From Kribbella jiaozuonensis (lineage in GTDB: Bacteria > Actinomycetota > Actinomycetes > Propionibacteriales > Kribbellaceae), in the NCBI RefSeq assembly GCF_005233875.1, contig NZ_SZPZ01000003.1, forward strand, positions 676,489 through 740,488: a stretch of DNA of 64,000 nucleotides. Direction: 5' to 3'. This document shows positions 33,078 to 41,326 of this stretch, one piece after another (the first letter of the stretch is position 1; each line of letters opens with the position of its first letter). The notes below the pieces were generated by a model, which was not told the DNA's origin, searched no databases, and saw only the letters and a list, made by a program, of their open reading frames with translations. Position numbers and translations under genes: made by a program.

Positions 33078-33821
33078 ATGGAACTTGACCACTACCTCGA
33101 GTCGGTCCGGCGGAGCGTTGAGAACGCCACCGCCCTGGCCGACGAGCAAACCCGCTCCGTGGCCCAGCGCCTCGGGGCGACGCTGGATGACGCGGGCCGC
33201 CTGGCCCTCATCTCAGCCCTGTCCGACGCCGCCGGGGAGATCAGCCGCGAGCTGTCCCCGGGCTCGGTCGAGCTCCGGATGGCCGGTGGCCGTCCTGAGT
33301 TCGTGGTCACGCCGGCGCCGAGCCAGCTGACCGGTCCGGACGAGACCGACGACATCGACGACGAGGCCGACGCGGAGGCGAACGAGCAGTTCGTGTTCGA
33401 CGCCGACGAGCCGACCGCCCGGATCACGCTCCGGCTGCCGATGTCGATCAAGAACAAGGTGGACGAGGCCGCGAATGCCGAGGGCATCTCCTCGAACGCG
33501 TGGCTGATGCGCACCGTGATGACCGAGCTGAGCGGCCGTAGCGGCCGTCCGCCCCGGCCGCCGCGCCCGCCGCGCGGTCCGGTGTTCGGTCCGGAAGGCC
33601 CGCTGGGCCCGAACGGCCCGCTCGGCCCCGACGGCGTCTTCGGTCCGAACGGCGTGTTCGGTCCGAACGGACCCTTCGGTGACGAGGGCGTCTTCGGTAC
33701 GGACCGCGGCCGCCGCGACCGCGACCGCCGGCGTGAGGATCGCGACCGGCGCCGCGAGGACAAGGAACGCCGCAAGGGTGGACACGGACCGGGACAACGG
33801 ATGACGGGGTGGGTCGAATGA
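33078..33821 (+). CDS. HicB-like ribbon-helix-helix regulator with GP-repeat tail
   Basis: Protein of 247 residues. The N-terminus is a helical domain (ELDHYLESVRRSVENATALAD), then an acidic linker, then a ribbon-helix-helix at about 108-150: ARITLRLPMSIKNKVDEAA, then GISSNAWLMRTVMTEL. The tail has proline-rich RPPRPPRPPRGP, six-residue GP[ND]G repeats and an Arg/Asp/Glu-rich end. The ATG at 33078 matches the promoter and the usual family N-terminus. It overlaps the DUF4097 gene by four bases, a pairing seen in other actinobacteria. No toxin gene is present, so it is a regulator rather than an antitoxin. Confidence 0.82.
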   Translation: MELDHYLESVRRSVENATALADEQTRSVAQRLGATLDDAGRLALISALSDAAGEISRELSPGSVELRMAGGRPEFVVTPAPSQLTGPDETDDIDDEADAEANEQFVFDADEPTARITLRLPMSIKNKVDEAANAEGISSNAWLMRTVMTELSGRSGRPPRPPRPPRGPVFGPEGPLGPNGPLGPDGVFGPNGVFGPNGPFGDEGVFGTDRGRRDRDRRREDRDRRREDKERRKGGHGPGQRMTGWVE

Positions 33822-34654
33822 GCGACCACAGCGCGACGCAGTACATCGACGACGAGGAGAAGCGGATCGAGCGGATCCGCATCGAGATCGGCTCGGGGCT
33901 GGTCGAGATCAAGGCCAACCCGGACGGTGCCGGCACGGCGGTCTCCATGGAGATCGACGGCGACGACGACGGCGTGATCTTCGAGGTGGTCGACGGTGAG
34001 CTGATCATCGAGGGCCCGCGCAACGTCCGCCGCGGACCGGAGATCCTGGTCCGGATCGCCACCTCGACGATCCTCGAGGCCCGGGTGAAGACCGGCTCCG
34101 GAGACATCACCTCCGAGGTGCCGCTCGGCCCGTCCCGGCTGTCCACCGGTTCCGGCGACGTACAGCTGACCCGGATCGAGGGCGAGCTCGGCGTCAACAC
34201 CGGCAGCGGGGACGTCAAGGTCGAGGAGGTCACCGGCGCGGTCAAGGCCAGCACCGGCTCCGGCTCGATCGACATCGACGAGGCCGGCGACGCGCTCGGC
34301 CTGAGCACCGGCTCCGGTGACGTCACCGTGGGCGAGGCCAACGGTCCTACCTCCGTCAAGGTCGGCTCGGGTGACATCACCATCGAGCGGATCCGCGACC
34401 ACTCGGTCGCCACCTCCGGTTCCGGCGACGTCAAGGTCGAGATCGCCGACGGACCGAGCGTCCAGGCCGAGACGGCCCGCGGCGACGTCCAGATCGGGGT
34501 CCCGGAAGGGCTCCCGACGTACCTCGACCTGAAGACCGTCACCGGGCACATCCGGTGCGACCTCGAGCCCGGCGAGAAGCCGGCCGAGGGGGAGCGCGCG
34601 CTGATGCTGCGGGCCCGCACCGTCTCCGGCGACATCACCGTCTACAAGGTCTGA
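33818..34654 (+). CDS. DUF4097 family beta-strand repeat protein
   Basis: Protein of 278 residues made of a stack of beta repeats with TGSGD or SGDV turns recurring about every 18-20 residues (residues about 90-270). There is no signal peptide or transmembrane helix, so unlike the DUF4097 protein at 12.2 kb it appears soluble. The ATG at 33818 overlaps the upstream stop, and an alternative GTG nine bases earlier is less likely. Coupling to the ribbon-helix-helix gene suggests one regulated unit. Biochemical role unknown. Confidence 0.82.
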   Translation: MSDHSATQYIDDEEKRIERIRIEIGSGLVEIKANPDGAGTAVSMEIDGDDDGVIFEVVDGELIIEGPRNVRRGPEILVRIATSTILEARVKTGSGDITSEVPLGPSRLSTGSGDVQLTRIEGELGVNTGSGDVKVEEVTGAVKASTGSGSIDIDEAGDALGLSTGSGDVTVGEANGPTSVKVGSGDITIERIRDHSVATSGSGDVKVEIADGPSVQAETARGDVQIGVPEGLPTYLDLKTVTGHIRCDLEPGEKPAEGERALMLRARTVSGDITVYKV

Positions 34655-34720
34655 CCCGAAAACACCACCGCACGCGTCGGATCGGCGCAGTCGGGTTCGT
34701 TGGGTTCATGTAAGCGATCG

Positions 34721-34751
34721 AGGTCCCGCCGCCCAGGCGGCGGCGGGACCT
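34721..34751 (+). terminator. Intrinsic terminator after the RHH-DUF4097 operon
   Basis: Perfect 13-base stem, AGGTCCCGCCGCC (34721-34733) with its complement (34739-34751), loop of five bases. It lies 66 bases after the DUF4097 stop. Confidence 0.82.
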
Positions 34752-34804
34752 GAGCGAAGCATTGCCAAAACCAGCCACGGGGATCACCAGAGGGGAACAC
34801 GATC

Positions 34805-35050
34805 ATGATCACCGAACACCAGGAAGTCGCCCGCTACCGAGTCGCCGAGCAGCTGCGCGCCGCCGAGGCCCGCGCCCAGCGTCACGACCGCAAGGCCGAG
34901 CGCACCGGCCCGCGGGAGGGCCTGGCCAGCGCACTGCGCCGGCTGGCCGACAAGCTGGAGCCCACCCGCCGCCTGGCCGAGCCCACCTCCCGGGCCCTGG
35001 CCGACCAGCAGCCCCGCCACCGCGGGACCGGACTCTCGATCGTCCGATGA
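34805..35050 (+). CDS. Small basic helical protein, unknown
   Basis: An 81-residue protein rich in Arg, Ala and Glu, predicted to be almost fully helical (VARYRVAEQLRAAEARAQRH, then LASALRRLADKLEP). It has no membrane segment or known motif. AGGGGAA shortly before the ATG supports translation. The gene stands between two unrelated operons, behind a terminator. Confidence 0.6.
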   Translation: MITEHQEVARYRVAEQLRAAEARAQRHDRKAERTGPREGLASALRRLADKLEPTRRLAEPTSRALADQQPRHRGTGLSIVR

Positions 35051-35127
35051 ACGCCGTACCGCTGAACAGCGCGGCCGCCGCGCTCTACCACCTGCTGCAG
35101 CGTCTGGGGCTCGCCCGGACCAGCTGA
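35047..35127 (+). CDS. Possible 26-residue small protein
   Basis: A short frame that starts in an ATGA overlap with the stop of the 81-residue gene and encodes a hydrophobic, Ala/Leu-rich helix (NSAAAALYHLLQRLGLAR). The overlap is the usual coupling arrangement in this genome, which is the only support. It may be chance. Confidence 0.3.
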   Translation: MNAVPLNSAAAALYHLLQRLGLARTS

Positions 35128-35243
35128 GCGATCCCCACGCTGCAGCTTGGTGCAAAGCCTGTGGATAACTGCCGGGCCGACCCATGGACACTGCTAGCGT
35201 TCAGTCGATCATTCTCGGTCGACCTTGGGGAGAGAAACCAACG

Positions 35244-36782
35244 ATGTTGCGCCCGATGGTGGCAACTACAGCCGTCACCGCCGCCCTGATCCTCGTGGCA
35301 GGCTGCGGCGGCAACGACAAGAAATCCGACTCGGGATCCGACAACGGCAGCCAGTCGACCGCCTCCGCCACCCCGTCCGCTCCGACGGTCCCGTCCTTCG
35401 ACCCGCCCAAGGCGCTCAGTGTCGCGGCCGCGTTCCCGTCGGCCGACTACCAGGGCCGCTCGACCCTCGACGAGGCCCAGATGGGTATCGCCGGCCAGGT
35501 CGCGCTGATCGGCGGCTATGCCGGCCTGAACGGCCACGACGTCACCAACCCGAACAACCAGTGGATGATCCCGTCGAAGTCCGCCGACACGACCACGGTC
35601 AACGCCGCGAGCAGCCCGATGGCGGCCAAGGTCGACGGCAAGGACGTCGCGGTCGTCGCGTACGCCGAGACCGACAAGGGCAACGGCACCCAGAAGCCGA
35701 AGGGCCTGGTCGTCGTCCAGTGGATCGACGTGATGTCCGGCAAGAAGATCGGTGAGGTCTCCACGCCGGTGAGCACGGTGCAGGGCGAGGGCGACGACGC
35801 CATCGGCTCTCCCGGCCTGGCGAACACGGTGGTCGACCCGGAGACCGGCCAGATCGCCGTCGGCGTGGTCGCCGCGGGCAGCATCACCGTCAAGCGCATC
35901 GACATGACCGTGTTCGCGGACCCGAAGACGCAGAAGTCCACGATCCTGCCGGGCATGAATCCGGCCGCCGTGCACAGCGGTGTGGTCGCCGGCGCGAAGG
36001 GCCAGCAGGCCGACAGCGCCTCCGACGGCACGGCGCTGCTCGCCGACGGTGCGAGCGGGAAGATCACCAAGCAGATCCCGTTGAAGCAGGCCTACCTGAA
36101 GCCGATCGCCGGCGCCGCCAAGCACGCGTACTTCTACGGCATGAGGTACATCGACTACGGCCAGGGGACCAAGACCGAAGGTATCTTCGCGCTCGACCTG
36201 TCGACCGGTGCCGTGGCGCAGACGGTGTCCGCACTCCCGTCGGACAGCATCGGCGCCGGCGACTACGACTGCTTCGCGGACCAGGCGACCTCGATCGTCT
36301 GCACCGACGGCTCCGGCCCCGGCGACGCCGAGATCCTCGGCATCGACGACACGACGGGCAAGAAGACCTGGGGCTTCACCAGCAAGTCCGGCGGGCGCGT
36401 CGTGCCCAGCGTGACCGCGGCGTTCCACGGTGTCGTGTACGCGAAGACCGAGGCGCAGCCGGTGATGCTGGACGCCAAGACCGGCCAGGACCTGCCGAGC
36501 GCGGCACCGTCCGGCACGCCGAGCTCGGGCGACACGCCGTCCTCCGGTGACACGCCCTCGTCCGGCGACACCCCGTCGACCGGTGACACGCCGTCCGAGA
36601 GCGATTCCCCGTCGGACAACAGTTCCCCGGGGAACGGCGACCTGGGTCTCAGCCTCTACAACGGCAAGCAGGAATCGCCCGTTGCCGTCTCCCCCTTCGG
36701 AGGCGTCTACCGGCAGTTGCCGACCGGCAACGACTCGTCCGATCTCGAGTCGGTCTGCATCTTCGTCAAGGCGACCGCCTGA
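35244..36782 (+). CDS. Lipoprotein with beta-propeller-like body and SSGDTP repeats
   Basis: Surface lipoprotein of 512 residues with lipobox LVAGC (Cys21). The mature part has Asp/Gly-rich strands resembling a PQQ-type propeller (VVVQWIDVMSGKKIGEV, DDTTGKKTWGFTSKSGG), though no family is certain. Near residue 427 four tandem SSGDTP units form a low-complexity linker before a short C-terminal segment. GGGGAGAG upstream fixes the ATG at 35244. It is monocistronic, ending at a bidirectional terminator. Function unknown. Confidence 0.75.
   Translation: MLRPMVATTAVTAALILVAGCGGNDKKSDSGSDNGSQSTASATPSAPTVPSFDPPKALSVAAAFPSADYQGRSTLDEAQMGIAGQVALIGGYAGLNGHDVTNPNNQWMIPSKSADTTTVNAASSPMAAKVDGKDVAVVAYAETDKGNGTQKPKGLVVVQWIDVMSGKKIGEVSTPVSTVQGEGDDAIGSPGLANTVVDPETGQIAVGVVAAGSITVKRIDMTVFADPKTQKSTILPGMNPAAVHSGVVAGAKGQQADSASDGTALLADGASGKITKQIPLKQAYLKPIAGAAKHAYFYGMRYIDYGQGTKTEGIFALDLSTGAVAQTVSALPSDSIGAGDYDCFADQATSIVCTDGSGPGDAEILGIDDTTGKKTWGFTSKSGGRVVPSVTAAFHGVVYAKTEAQPVMLDAKTGQDLPSAAPSGTPSSGDTPSSGDTPSSGDTPSTGDTPSESDSPSDNSSPGNGDLGLSLYNGKQESPVAVSPFGGVYRQLPTGNDSSDLESVCIFVKATA
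36522..36593 (+). repeat. Four 18-base tandem repeats coding SSGDTP
   Basis: Four consecutive 18-base units (36522, 36540, 36558, 36576) encode S-[ST]-G-D-T-P. Synonymous third positions differ between units, so the repeat is kept at protein level. Confidence 0.85.
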
Positions 36783-36789
36783 CAATTGG

Positions 36790-36822
36790 TAAAGGCCCCG
36801 GGAGCTCGTCCCGGGGCCTTTA
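36790..36822. terminator. Bidirectional terminator between convergent genes
   Basis: Fourteen-base stem, TAAAGGCCCCGGGA (36790-36803) and its complement (36809-36822), five-base loop, with A and T runs at the outer ends on both strands. It separates the lipoprotein gene from dcd. Confidence 0.88.
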
Positions 36823-36831
36823 CTTATGTCT

Positions 36832-37407
36832 TCAGACGTCGGTGCGGTGGAAGTTGCGGTAGGACCGGGACGGCGTCGGGCCGCGCTGACCCTGGTATCG
36901 GGAGCCGTACTTCTCCGAGCCGTACGGGTGCTCCGCAGGGGAGGAGAGCCGGAAGAAACAGAGCTGGCCGATCTTCATCCCCGGCCAGAGTTTGATCGGC
37001 AGTGTCGCGACGTTCGACAGCTCCAGCGTCACGTGTCCGGAGAAGCCCGGGTCGATGAAGCCGGCCGTCGAATGCGTCAGCAGCCCCAGCCGGCCGAGCG
37101 ACGACTTGCCCTCGAGGCGGGCCGCGACGTCGTCGGGAAGCGTGATCAGCTCGTACGTCGATCCCAGGACGAACTCACCGGGATGCAGGATGAACGGCTC
37201 TTCGCCGTCCGGCTCGACCAGCCGGGTCAGATCCGGCTGCTCCTCGGCCGGGTCGATGTGCGGGTACCGGTGGTTCTCGAAAACCCGGAAGAACCGGTCC
37301 AGCCGTACGTCGACACTCGACGGCTGCACCATCGCAGCATCGAACGGATCCAGCTGGACCCGCTTCGCGTCGAGCTCGGCCAAGATGTCACGGTCGGAGA
37401 GCAGCAC
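36832..37407 (-). CDS. dcd: dCTP deaminase
   Basis: Trimeric enzyme of 191 residues that converts dCTP toward dUTP/dUMP for thymidylate synthesis. Family motifs include MLLSDRDI at the start, GKSSLGRLGL (substrate-binding Ser/Arg), HSTAGFIDPGFSGHVTLE with the catalytic Glu, and the C-terminal KYGSRYQGQRGPTPSR that closes over the nucleotide. Actinobacterial forms can be bifunctional and release dUMP. The GTG start follows TAACGT by six bases, suggesting a leaderless transcript. Confidence 0.95.
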   Translation of the reverse strand: MLLSDRDILAELDAKRVQLDPFDAAMVQPSSVDVRLDRFFRVFENHRYPHIDPAEEQPDLTRLVEPDGEEPFILHPGEFVLGSTYELITLPDDVAARLEGKSSLGRLGLLTHSTAGFIDPGFSGHVTLELSNVATLPIKLWPGMKIGQLCFFRLSSPAEHPYGSEKYGSRYQGQRGPTPSRSYRNFHRTDV

Positions 37408-37471
37408 GGTCGCACGTTAGCAGCGTGCTGCTCATCCGCACAGCTTGCACCCAGAACCCGATCCCAGCGGC

Positions 37472-37522
37472 TGGTGGTGAATCGTCCGGAGCCCTCAGCT
37501 CTCCGGTGGGACCGCACCACCA
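37472..37522. terminator. Nested hairpin between MarR and dcd
   Basis: Outer stem TGGTGGTG (37472-37479) with CACCACCA (37515-37522), inner stem CCGGAG (37486-37491) with CTCCGG (37501-37506). It follows the MarR stop on the minus strand and is probably its terminator. The rest of the gap shows nothing else. Confidence 0.55.
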
Positions 37523-37545
37523 ACCTGGGCCTGAGGCAACTAACC

Positions 37546-37986
37546 TCAGTCGGCCAGCTTGTTGAACTTCGACACCTGGGTGGCGAAGGTCTTCACCTGG
37601 GCCGGCGACCAGTCCTTGAGCAGGTCCTCGATCACCTTGTGCCGCTTCTTCCGGGCCGCCGTCAGCTTGCGCTTGCCGGCCGCGGTCAGCGTCAGCAGGG
37701 TCGCCCGCGCGTCCGACTTGTCGGCGGCACGCTTCAGCAGACCCTCTTCCTCGAGTCGCGCGCAGGCCCGGCTGACCGGACCCTTGTCCACCTCGAGCGC
37801 TGCCACCAGGTCGGCCATCCGCACCGGCGCCAGTTCTTCGACGTGGTTCAGCAACGCGTACTGCGCCGGCTCCAGGTCCGGGTGCGCCTCGTCGGACAGC
37901 GTCCGCTGCAGACCCCGCAGCCGCCGTGCCAACGTGACGAGTTCCTTCTCGAGGTTGTCCACCGCGTCACTTGTGTCTGTTGCCAC
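37546..37986 (-). CDS. MarR family transcriptional regulator
   Basis: Winged-helix regulator of 146 residues. The recognition helix is MADLVAALEVDKGPVSRACARLEEEGLL at about residues 56-84, followed by the wing DKSDARATLLTLTAAG. Long helices at both ends form the dimer. Two GTTGC-type palindromes lie just upstream and may be its own operators. The ligand and other targets are unknown, as the neighbours (dcd and a tRNA) are housekeeping genes. Confidence 0.88.
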   Translation of the reverse strand: MATDTSDAVDNLEKELVTLARRLRGLQRTLSDEAHPDLEPAQYALLNHVEELAPVRMADLVAALEVDKGPVSRACARLEEEGLLKRAADKSDARATLLTLTAAGKRKLTAARKKRHKVIEDLLKDWSPAQVKTFATQVSKFNKLAD

Positions 37987-38250
37987 CGTTCACCCCTTCA
38001 TCCAGTTGCCCGCAACCATCTTGTCCGGTCCGGAGGACCGCGTCCTCACGTTGCGTCGAATGTTGCCCCCGGCAACGCGTTCTAATCTGCCAGAAGATGA
38101 CGAACCTGCCCAGTCCTGAACGCGCCCTTTGTGGAAAACTGCCCAAGAACCCCCGGCGCAAACCGTCCGCACCCCTCTTTTCGATGCATTCGGCACCTTC
38201 TGGGGACAAGACCCTGACCGCGCAACAACCGACGCGCGGACCCGGCGTGG
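37987..38250. promoter_or_regulatory. Intergenic region with two GTTGC palindromes
   Basis: The gap between the MarR start and the tRNA promoter holds no gene. GTTGC (38005-38009) with GCAAC (38012-38016), and GTTGCC (38062-38067) with GGCAAC (38071-38076), are two related inverted repeats 60 bases apart and are candidate MarR sites. Confidence 0.45.
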
Positions 38251-38276
38251 TTGACAGCCCACCGATCGGCTATGCT
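38251..38276 (+). promoter_or_regulatory. Possible tRNA promoter
   Basis: TATGCT at 38271-38276 is a good -10, 30 bases before the tRNA. TTGACA at 38251-38256 is present but only 14 bases away, so the true -35 may be the overlapping TGGTTG at 38248. Confidence 0.45.
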
Positions 38277-38305
38277 CTTCACCGCTGCCGGGTCACCGGC
38301 AGCGC

Positions 38306-38376
38306 GCGGGTGTAGTTCAATGGCAGAACATCAGCTTCCCAAGCTGACAGTGCGGGTTCGATTCCCGTCACCCGCT
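38306..38376 (+). tRNA. tRNA-Gly (anticodon CCC)
   Basis: A 71-base cloverleaf. The acceptor stem pairs GCGGGTG (38306-38312) with CACCCGC (38369-38375), discriminator T at 38376. The anticodon stem TCAGC/GCTGA (38331-38335 and 38343-38347) encloses a loop with anticodon CCC at 38338-38340. The T loop GGTTCGATTCC is intact. No CCA end is encoded. It reads GGG codons. Confidence 0.95.
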
Positions 38377-38382
38377 CCGTTG

Positions 38383-38418
38383 CGAGACCCCGGGCCAGGA
38401 TTCTGACCCGGGGTTTCG
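38383..38418 (+). terminator. Terminator after tRNA-Gly
   Basis: CGAGACCCCGGG (38383-38394) pairs with CCCGGGGTTTCG (38407-38418), one G-U pair, starting seven bases after the tRNA. Confidence 0.8.
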
Positions 38419-38466
38419 TCGTTCCGGTGGGAACGTTGACCTGCGCAACTGTCTGCCGCGCCAGGA

Positions 38467-38532
38467 AAACGAACGCTTCAGGCGTTCGTTTGACGTGCCT
38501 GCCCGTGCTTCTAAGGAAGCTCTAAAGCTGGC
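38467..38532 (+). promoter_or_regulatory. Hairpin and 11-base direct repeats before the secreted protein gene
   Basis: AAACGAACGC (38467-38476) and its complement (38482-38491) form a 10-base stem. TTGACG at 38490-38495 may be a -35. CTAAGGAAGC at 38511 and CTAAAGC at 38522 repeat CTAA with an 11-base period, as in OmpR/PhoB-type response regulator sites. Confidence 0.4.
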
Positions 38533-38620
38533 TGAAACCACCCCTGAGGCCGCGCTGTTTGGGTTGTAGCCACGGCGCCGGTTCTCGTCCGGCGCGTTCA
38601 GTGGACGAAGGGGATTCACG

Positions 38621-39271
38621 ATGATGAAACGCTCACAGCGGATCGTGGCGACGGTCGTGCTCGCCGCACTGGCCACGACCGGTACGGCGGCGGCGCAGGC
38701 GTCCGGCCCGGATCCGAAACCCGGTGCCGCGAAATCCGGTGCTGCGAAAGCAGGTGCCGCGACCAAGGACGGTAAGTCCAAGCCGACCGCGGATGCCGAG
38801 TTCGCCGCGATCGCGGCGAAGCTCGGGGTGACGAGCGACCGGCTTGTTGCCGCGCTGGTCGCAGCCAAGAGGTCGTTCACCGGCAAGACCACGGTGACGC
38901 CGCAGGCATTCGCGGCAGCGGTCGCGGCCGACCTGGGGCTGCCGGTCGCCCGGGTCAAAGCAGCCGTGGAACCCCTGCTTCTGAAGCCCGGGCGCCCGCG
39001 TGCCGGCGACAAGAACGACAAGGGCAAGGAGGGTGCGGACGACCGGAAGAACTCGCCGTTCACGTCGAACGCCGCGGCGGCAAGCCTGGCCTCCAAGCTC
39101 GGCGTGTCACAGGCCAAGGCCAAGGCCGCCCTGGCCAAGTTGGTCGCGACACCGGGCGGCATCACTCCGACCTCCAAGTCCTTCCGCCAGATCGCCGCCT
39201 CTCTCGGAGTCAGCACCGACCGCCTGATGGTGGCGTTGGGTGAGCTGAAGCAGTCACTCGCCAAAGGCTGA
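38621..39271 (+). CDS. Secreted Lys/Ala-rich protein with internal repeats
   Basis: Protein of 216 residues with a signal peptide (about 1-26, cut near AAAQA). The mature part carries three related helical units of the type AAKLGVTSDRLVAAL, ASKLGVSQAKAKAAL and AASLGVSTDRLMVAL, joined by Lys/Ala/Gly-rich linkers. No enzyme motif is seen. A two-component system follows 46 bases downstream on the same strand, so the protein may be a target or an extracellular partner. A second ATG at 38624 is equally possible as start. Confidence 0.72.
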   Translation: MMKRSQRIVATVVLAALATTGTAAAQASGPDPKPGAAKSGAAKAGAATKDGKSKPTADAEFAAIAAKLGVTSDRLVAALVAAKRSFTGKTTVTPQAFAAAVAADLGLPVARVKAAVEPLLLKPGRPRAGDKNDKGKEGADDRKNSPFTSNAAAASLASKLGVSQAKAKAALAKLVATPGGITPTSKSFRQIAASLGVSTDRLMVALGELKQSLAKG

Positions 39272-39317
39272 CAGCCGCTCATCAGAACTTCATGATTGAC
39301 GGCGAGGATGGTCGACC

Positions 39318-39989
39318 ATGCGGATACTTGTCGTCGACGACGACCCGGCGGTACGGCGATCGCTCGAGCATGCGCTGCGCCGGGACGGCTACGACGTGGC
39401 ATCCGTGATGGACGGGGCGTCCGCCCTCGCTGAGCACGGAGTGTTCCGCCCGGACGCGGTGGTGCTCGACGTCCTGATGCCAGAACCGAACGGACTCGAG
39501 GTATGCCGGAGGCTGCGTTCGGGCGGGCACGACACGCCGATCCTGATGCTGACGGCCCGGGACCTGGTCGCCGACCGGGTCGCCGGGCTGGACGCGGGAG
39601 CCGACGACTACCTGGCGAAGCCCTTCGCTCTGGAGGAGCTGCGGGCCCGGCTTCGAGCCTTGCTGCGGCGTAGCGGCGCAAGGGACGAGGTACTGCATTT
39701 CGCCGATGTCGATCTGGACCTGAGTGGCCGTCGGGTCGAACGCGCCGGTCGGCGGCTGGAGCTGACCAAGACCGAGCTGTCCCTGCTGGAGCTGTTCCTG
39801 CGCAACCCCCAGCGGGTGCTCAGCCGGACCCAGATCTTCGAGTCCGTGTGGGGCTACGACTTCGGCCCGGAGTCGAACGCACTGTGGGTCTACATCAGCT
39901 ACTTGCGTCGCAAGCTCGAAGCGGACGGCGGCAGCAGACTGATCCAAACGGTGCGCGGCCTCGGCTACGTCCTGCGCGAGGAGCCATGA
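39318..39989 (+). CDS. OmpR/PhoB-family response regulator
   Basis: Two-domain regulator of 223 residues. The receiver has acidic residues Asp7-Asp9, phospho-acceptor Asp51, TAR after strand 4 and Lys in LAKPF. The C-terminal winged helix (about 125-220) ends with ALWVYISYLRRKLEADGG and IQTVRGLGYVL. It overlaps the kinase gene by four bases. Probable targets include the secreted protein gene upstream. Confidence 0.94.
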   Translation: MRILVVDDDPAVRRSLEHALRRDGYDVASVMDGASALAEHGVFRPDAVVLDVLMPEPNGLEVCRRLRSGGHDTPILMLTARDLVADRVAGLDAGADDYLAKPFALEELRARLRALLRRSGARDEVLHFADVDLDLSGRRVERAGRRLELTKTELSLLELFLRNPQRVLSRTQIFESVWGYDFGPESNALWVYISYLRRKLEADGGSRLIQTVRGLGYVLREEP

Positions 39990-41326
39990 ACCTGCGCACC
40001 CGGCTGACCATCGCCGCAGGGGCGATTGCCGCGGGCGCGATGCTGCTCGTGTCGGTGGTTCTGTACCCGGCTGTGGAAGCCAACCTCCGCGGCCAGATCG
40101 ACAGCTCCCTGGTGGCGGCGGCCGCAAAGGCCCCGGACGTGGCCAAAGCCATCAAGCAGAAGTTCAAGGGGACGCCCAACGAATCGGCCTTTCCGACTGT
40201 TCCGCTGGGGATAGGGAGCACCCAGCTGCAGATCGTGCCGGACCCGGTCCAGGCCGGGCCGTCGTCGGAGTTCGTCGACGTCACCGAGCGGGACGTCAAG
40301 GTCGCGAAAGGAACGGCCGCTGCCTACTTCCGCAACGCGGTGTACGACGGCATCGAATACCGCATCTACACCGCCCCCTTCCCAGGATCGCCCAGCACGC
40401 TCGTGCGCACAGCGATTCCGCAATCCGATCCTGCGCCCACGCTGCATCAACTCGCTTGGATGCTGGCCGGATCGACGGTGGCCGCCGGCCTCCTGGCAGC
40501 GCTCGCCGCACGCCTGGCCGCGCGCCGCGTCCTGCGCCCGGTACGCCGACTCACCGAGACCGTCGAACTGATCCGCACGACCGGAGACCTGGCCATCCCG
40601 ATCCCCGCCGACAGCCAGGACGAGATCGGCCGGCTCGGCTCCGCGTTCGCCGGCATGACTGCCACGCTGGACGAATCCGTCGGTGCCCAGCGGCGTCTGG
40701 TCGCCGATGCCTCGCACGAACTGCGCACACCGCTCACGAGCCTGACCGTGAATCTCGAACTGCTGGCGGAGAACCTGGCCGACGCGCAGGCCCCACACCT
40801 GGCGGCCGAAGCGCTCGGCCAGGCCGGCGAACTCAGGACACTGATCAACGACCTGGTCGACCTGGCCCGCTACGGTCAACCCGCTTTCCACACCGAAGAC
40901 GTCCGCCTCGATCTCGTCGCGGAGCGCGTCGCGGCCCGCGCGTCCCGCCGGGCCGCAGAGATCGAGTTCGACCTGGTCTGTGCGCCCACCCTCGTCCACG
41001 GCGATCCCGATGCCCTGGAACGCGCCGTCGCGAACCTCGTCGACAACGCCGTGAAGTGGAGCCCGCCCGGCGGCCGGGTCCTGATCAGCCTCGAGGCGGG
41101 CGCTCTCGAGGTCGGGGACGCCGGCCCGGGCATCCCCGACAGCGACCTCAAGTTCGTCTTCGACCGCTTCTACCGCTCACCCGCCGCCCGCGCGCATCCC
41201 GGATCCGGGCTGGGCCTGGCCATCGTCCGACAGGTCGCCGAGGCCCATGGCGGCACGGCCGAAGCCGTGCCGCGCCCGACCGGTGCCCTACTGCGCCTGA
41301 CGTTGCCGGTGTGTCAGCTTCCGTAG
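39986..41326 (+). CDS. Sensor histidine kinase
   Basis: Membrane kinase of 446 residues. It has a transmembrane helix at about 7-30, an extracytoplasmic sensor domain, a second helix at about 155-178, a HAMP domain, the H box ADASHELRTPLTSL, N box NLVDNAVKWSP, G boxes DAGPGIPDSD and GSGLGLAIV. The ATG at 39986 overlaps the response regulator stop. The signal is unknown. Its 3' end overlaps the convergent discoidin-domain gene by 13 bases. Confidence 0.94.
   Translation: MNLRTRLTIAAGAIAAGAMLLVSVVLYPAVEANLRGQIDSSLVAAAAKAPDVAKAIKQKFKGTPNESAFPTVPLGIGSTQLQIVPDPVQAGPSSEFVDVTERDVKVAKGTAAAYFRNAVYDGIEYRIYTAPFPGSPSTLVRTAIPQSDPAPTLHQLAWMLAGSTVAAGLLAALAARLAARRVLRPVRRLTETVELIRTTGDLAIPIPADSQDEIGRLGSAFAGMTATLDESVGAQRRLVADASHELRTPLTSLTVNLELLAENLADAQAPHLAAEALGQAGELRTLINDLVDLARYGQPAFHTEDVRLDLVAERVAARASRRAAEIEFDLVCAPTLVHGDPDALERAVANLVDNAVKWSPPGGRVLISLEAGALEVGDAGPGIPDSDLKFVFDRFYRSPAARAHPGSGLGLAIVRQVAEAHGGTAEAVPRPTGALLRLTLPVCQLP

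Noticed and set aside
33078..34654. Toxin-antitoxin module
   Set aside because: The ribbon-helix-helix protein resembles HicB-type antitoxins, but no HicA-like toxin is present and the partner is a DUF4097 protein.
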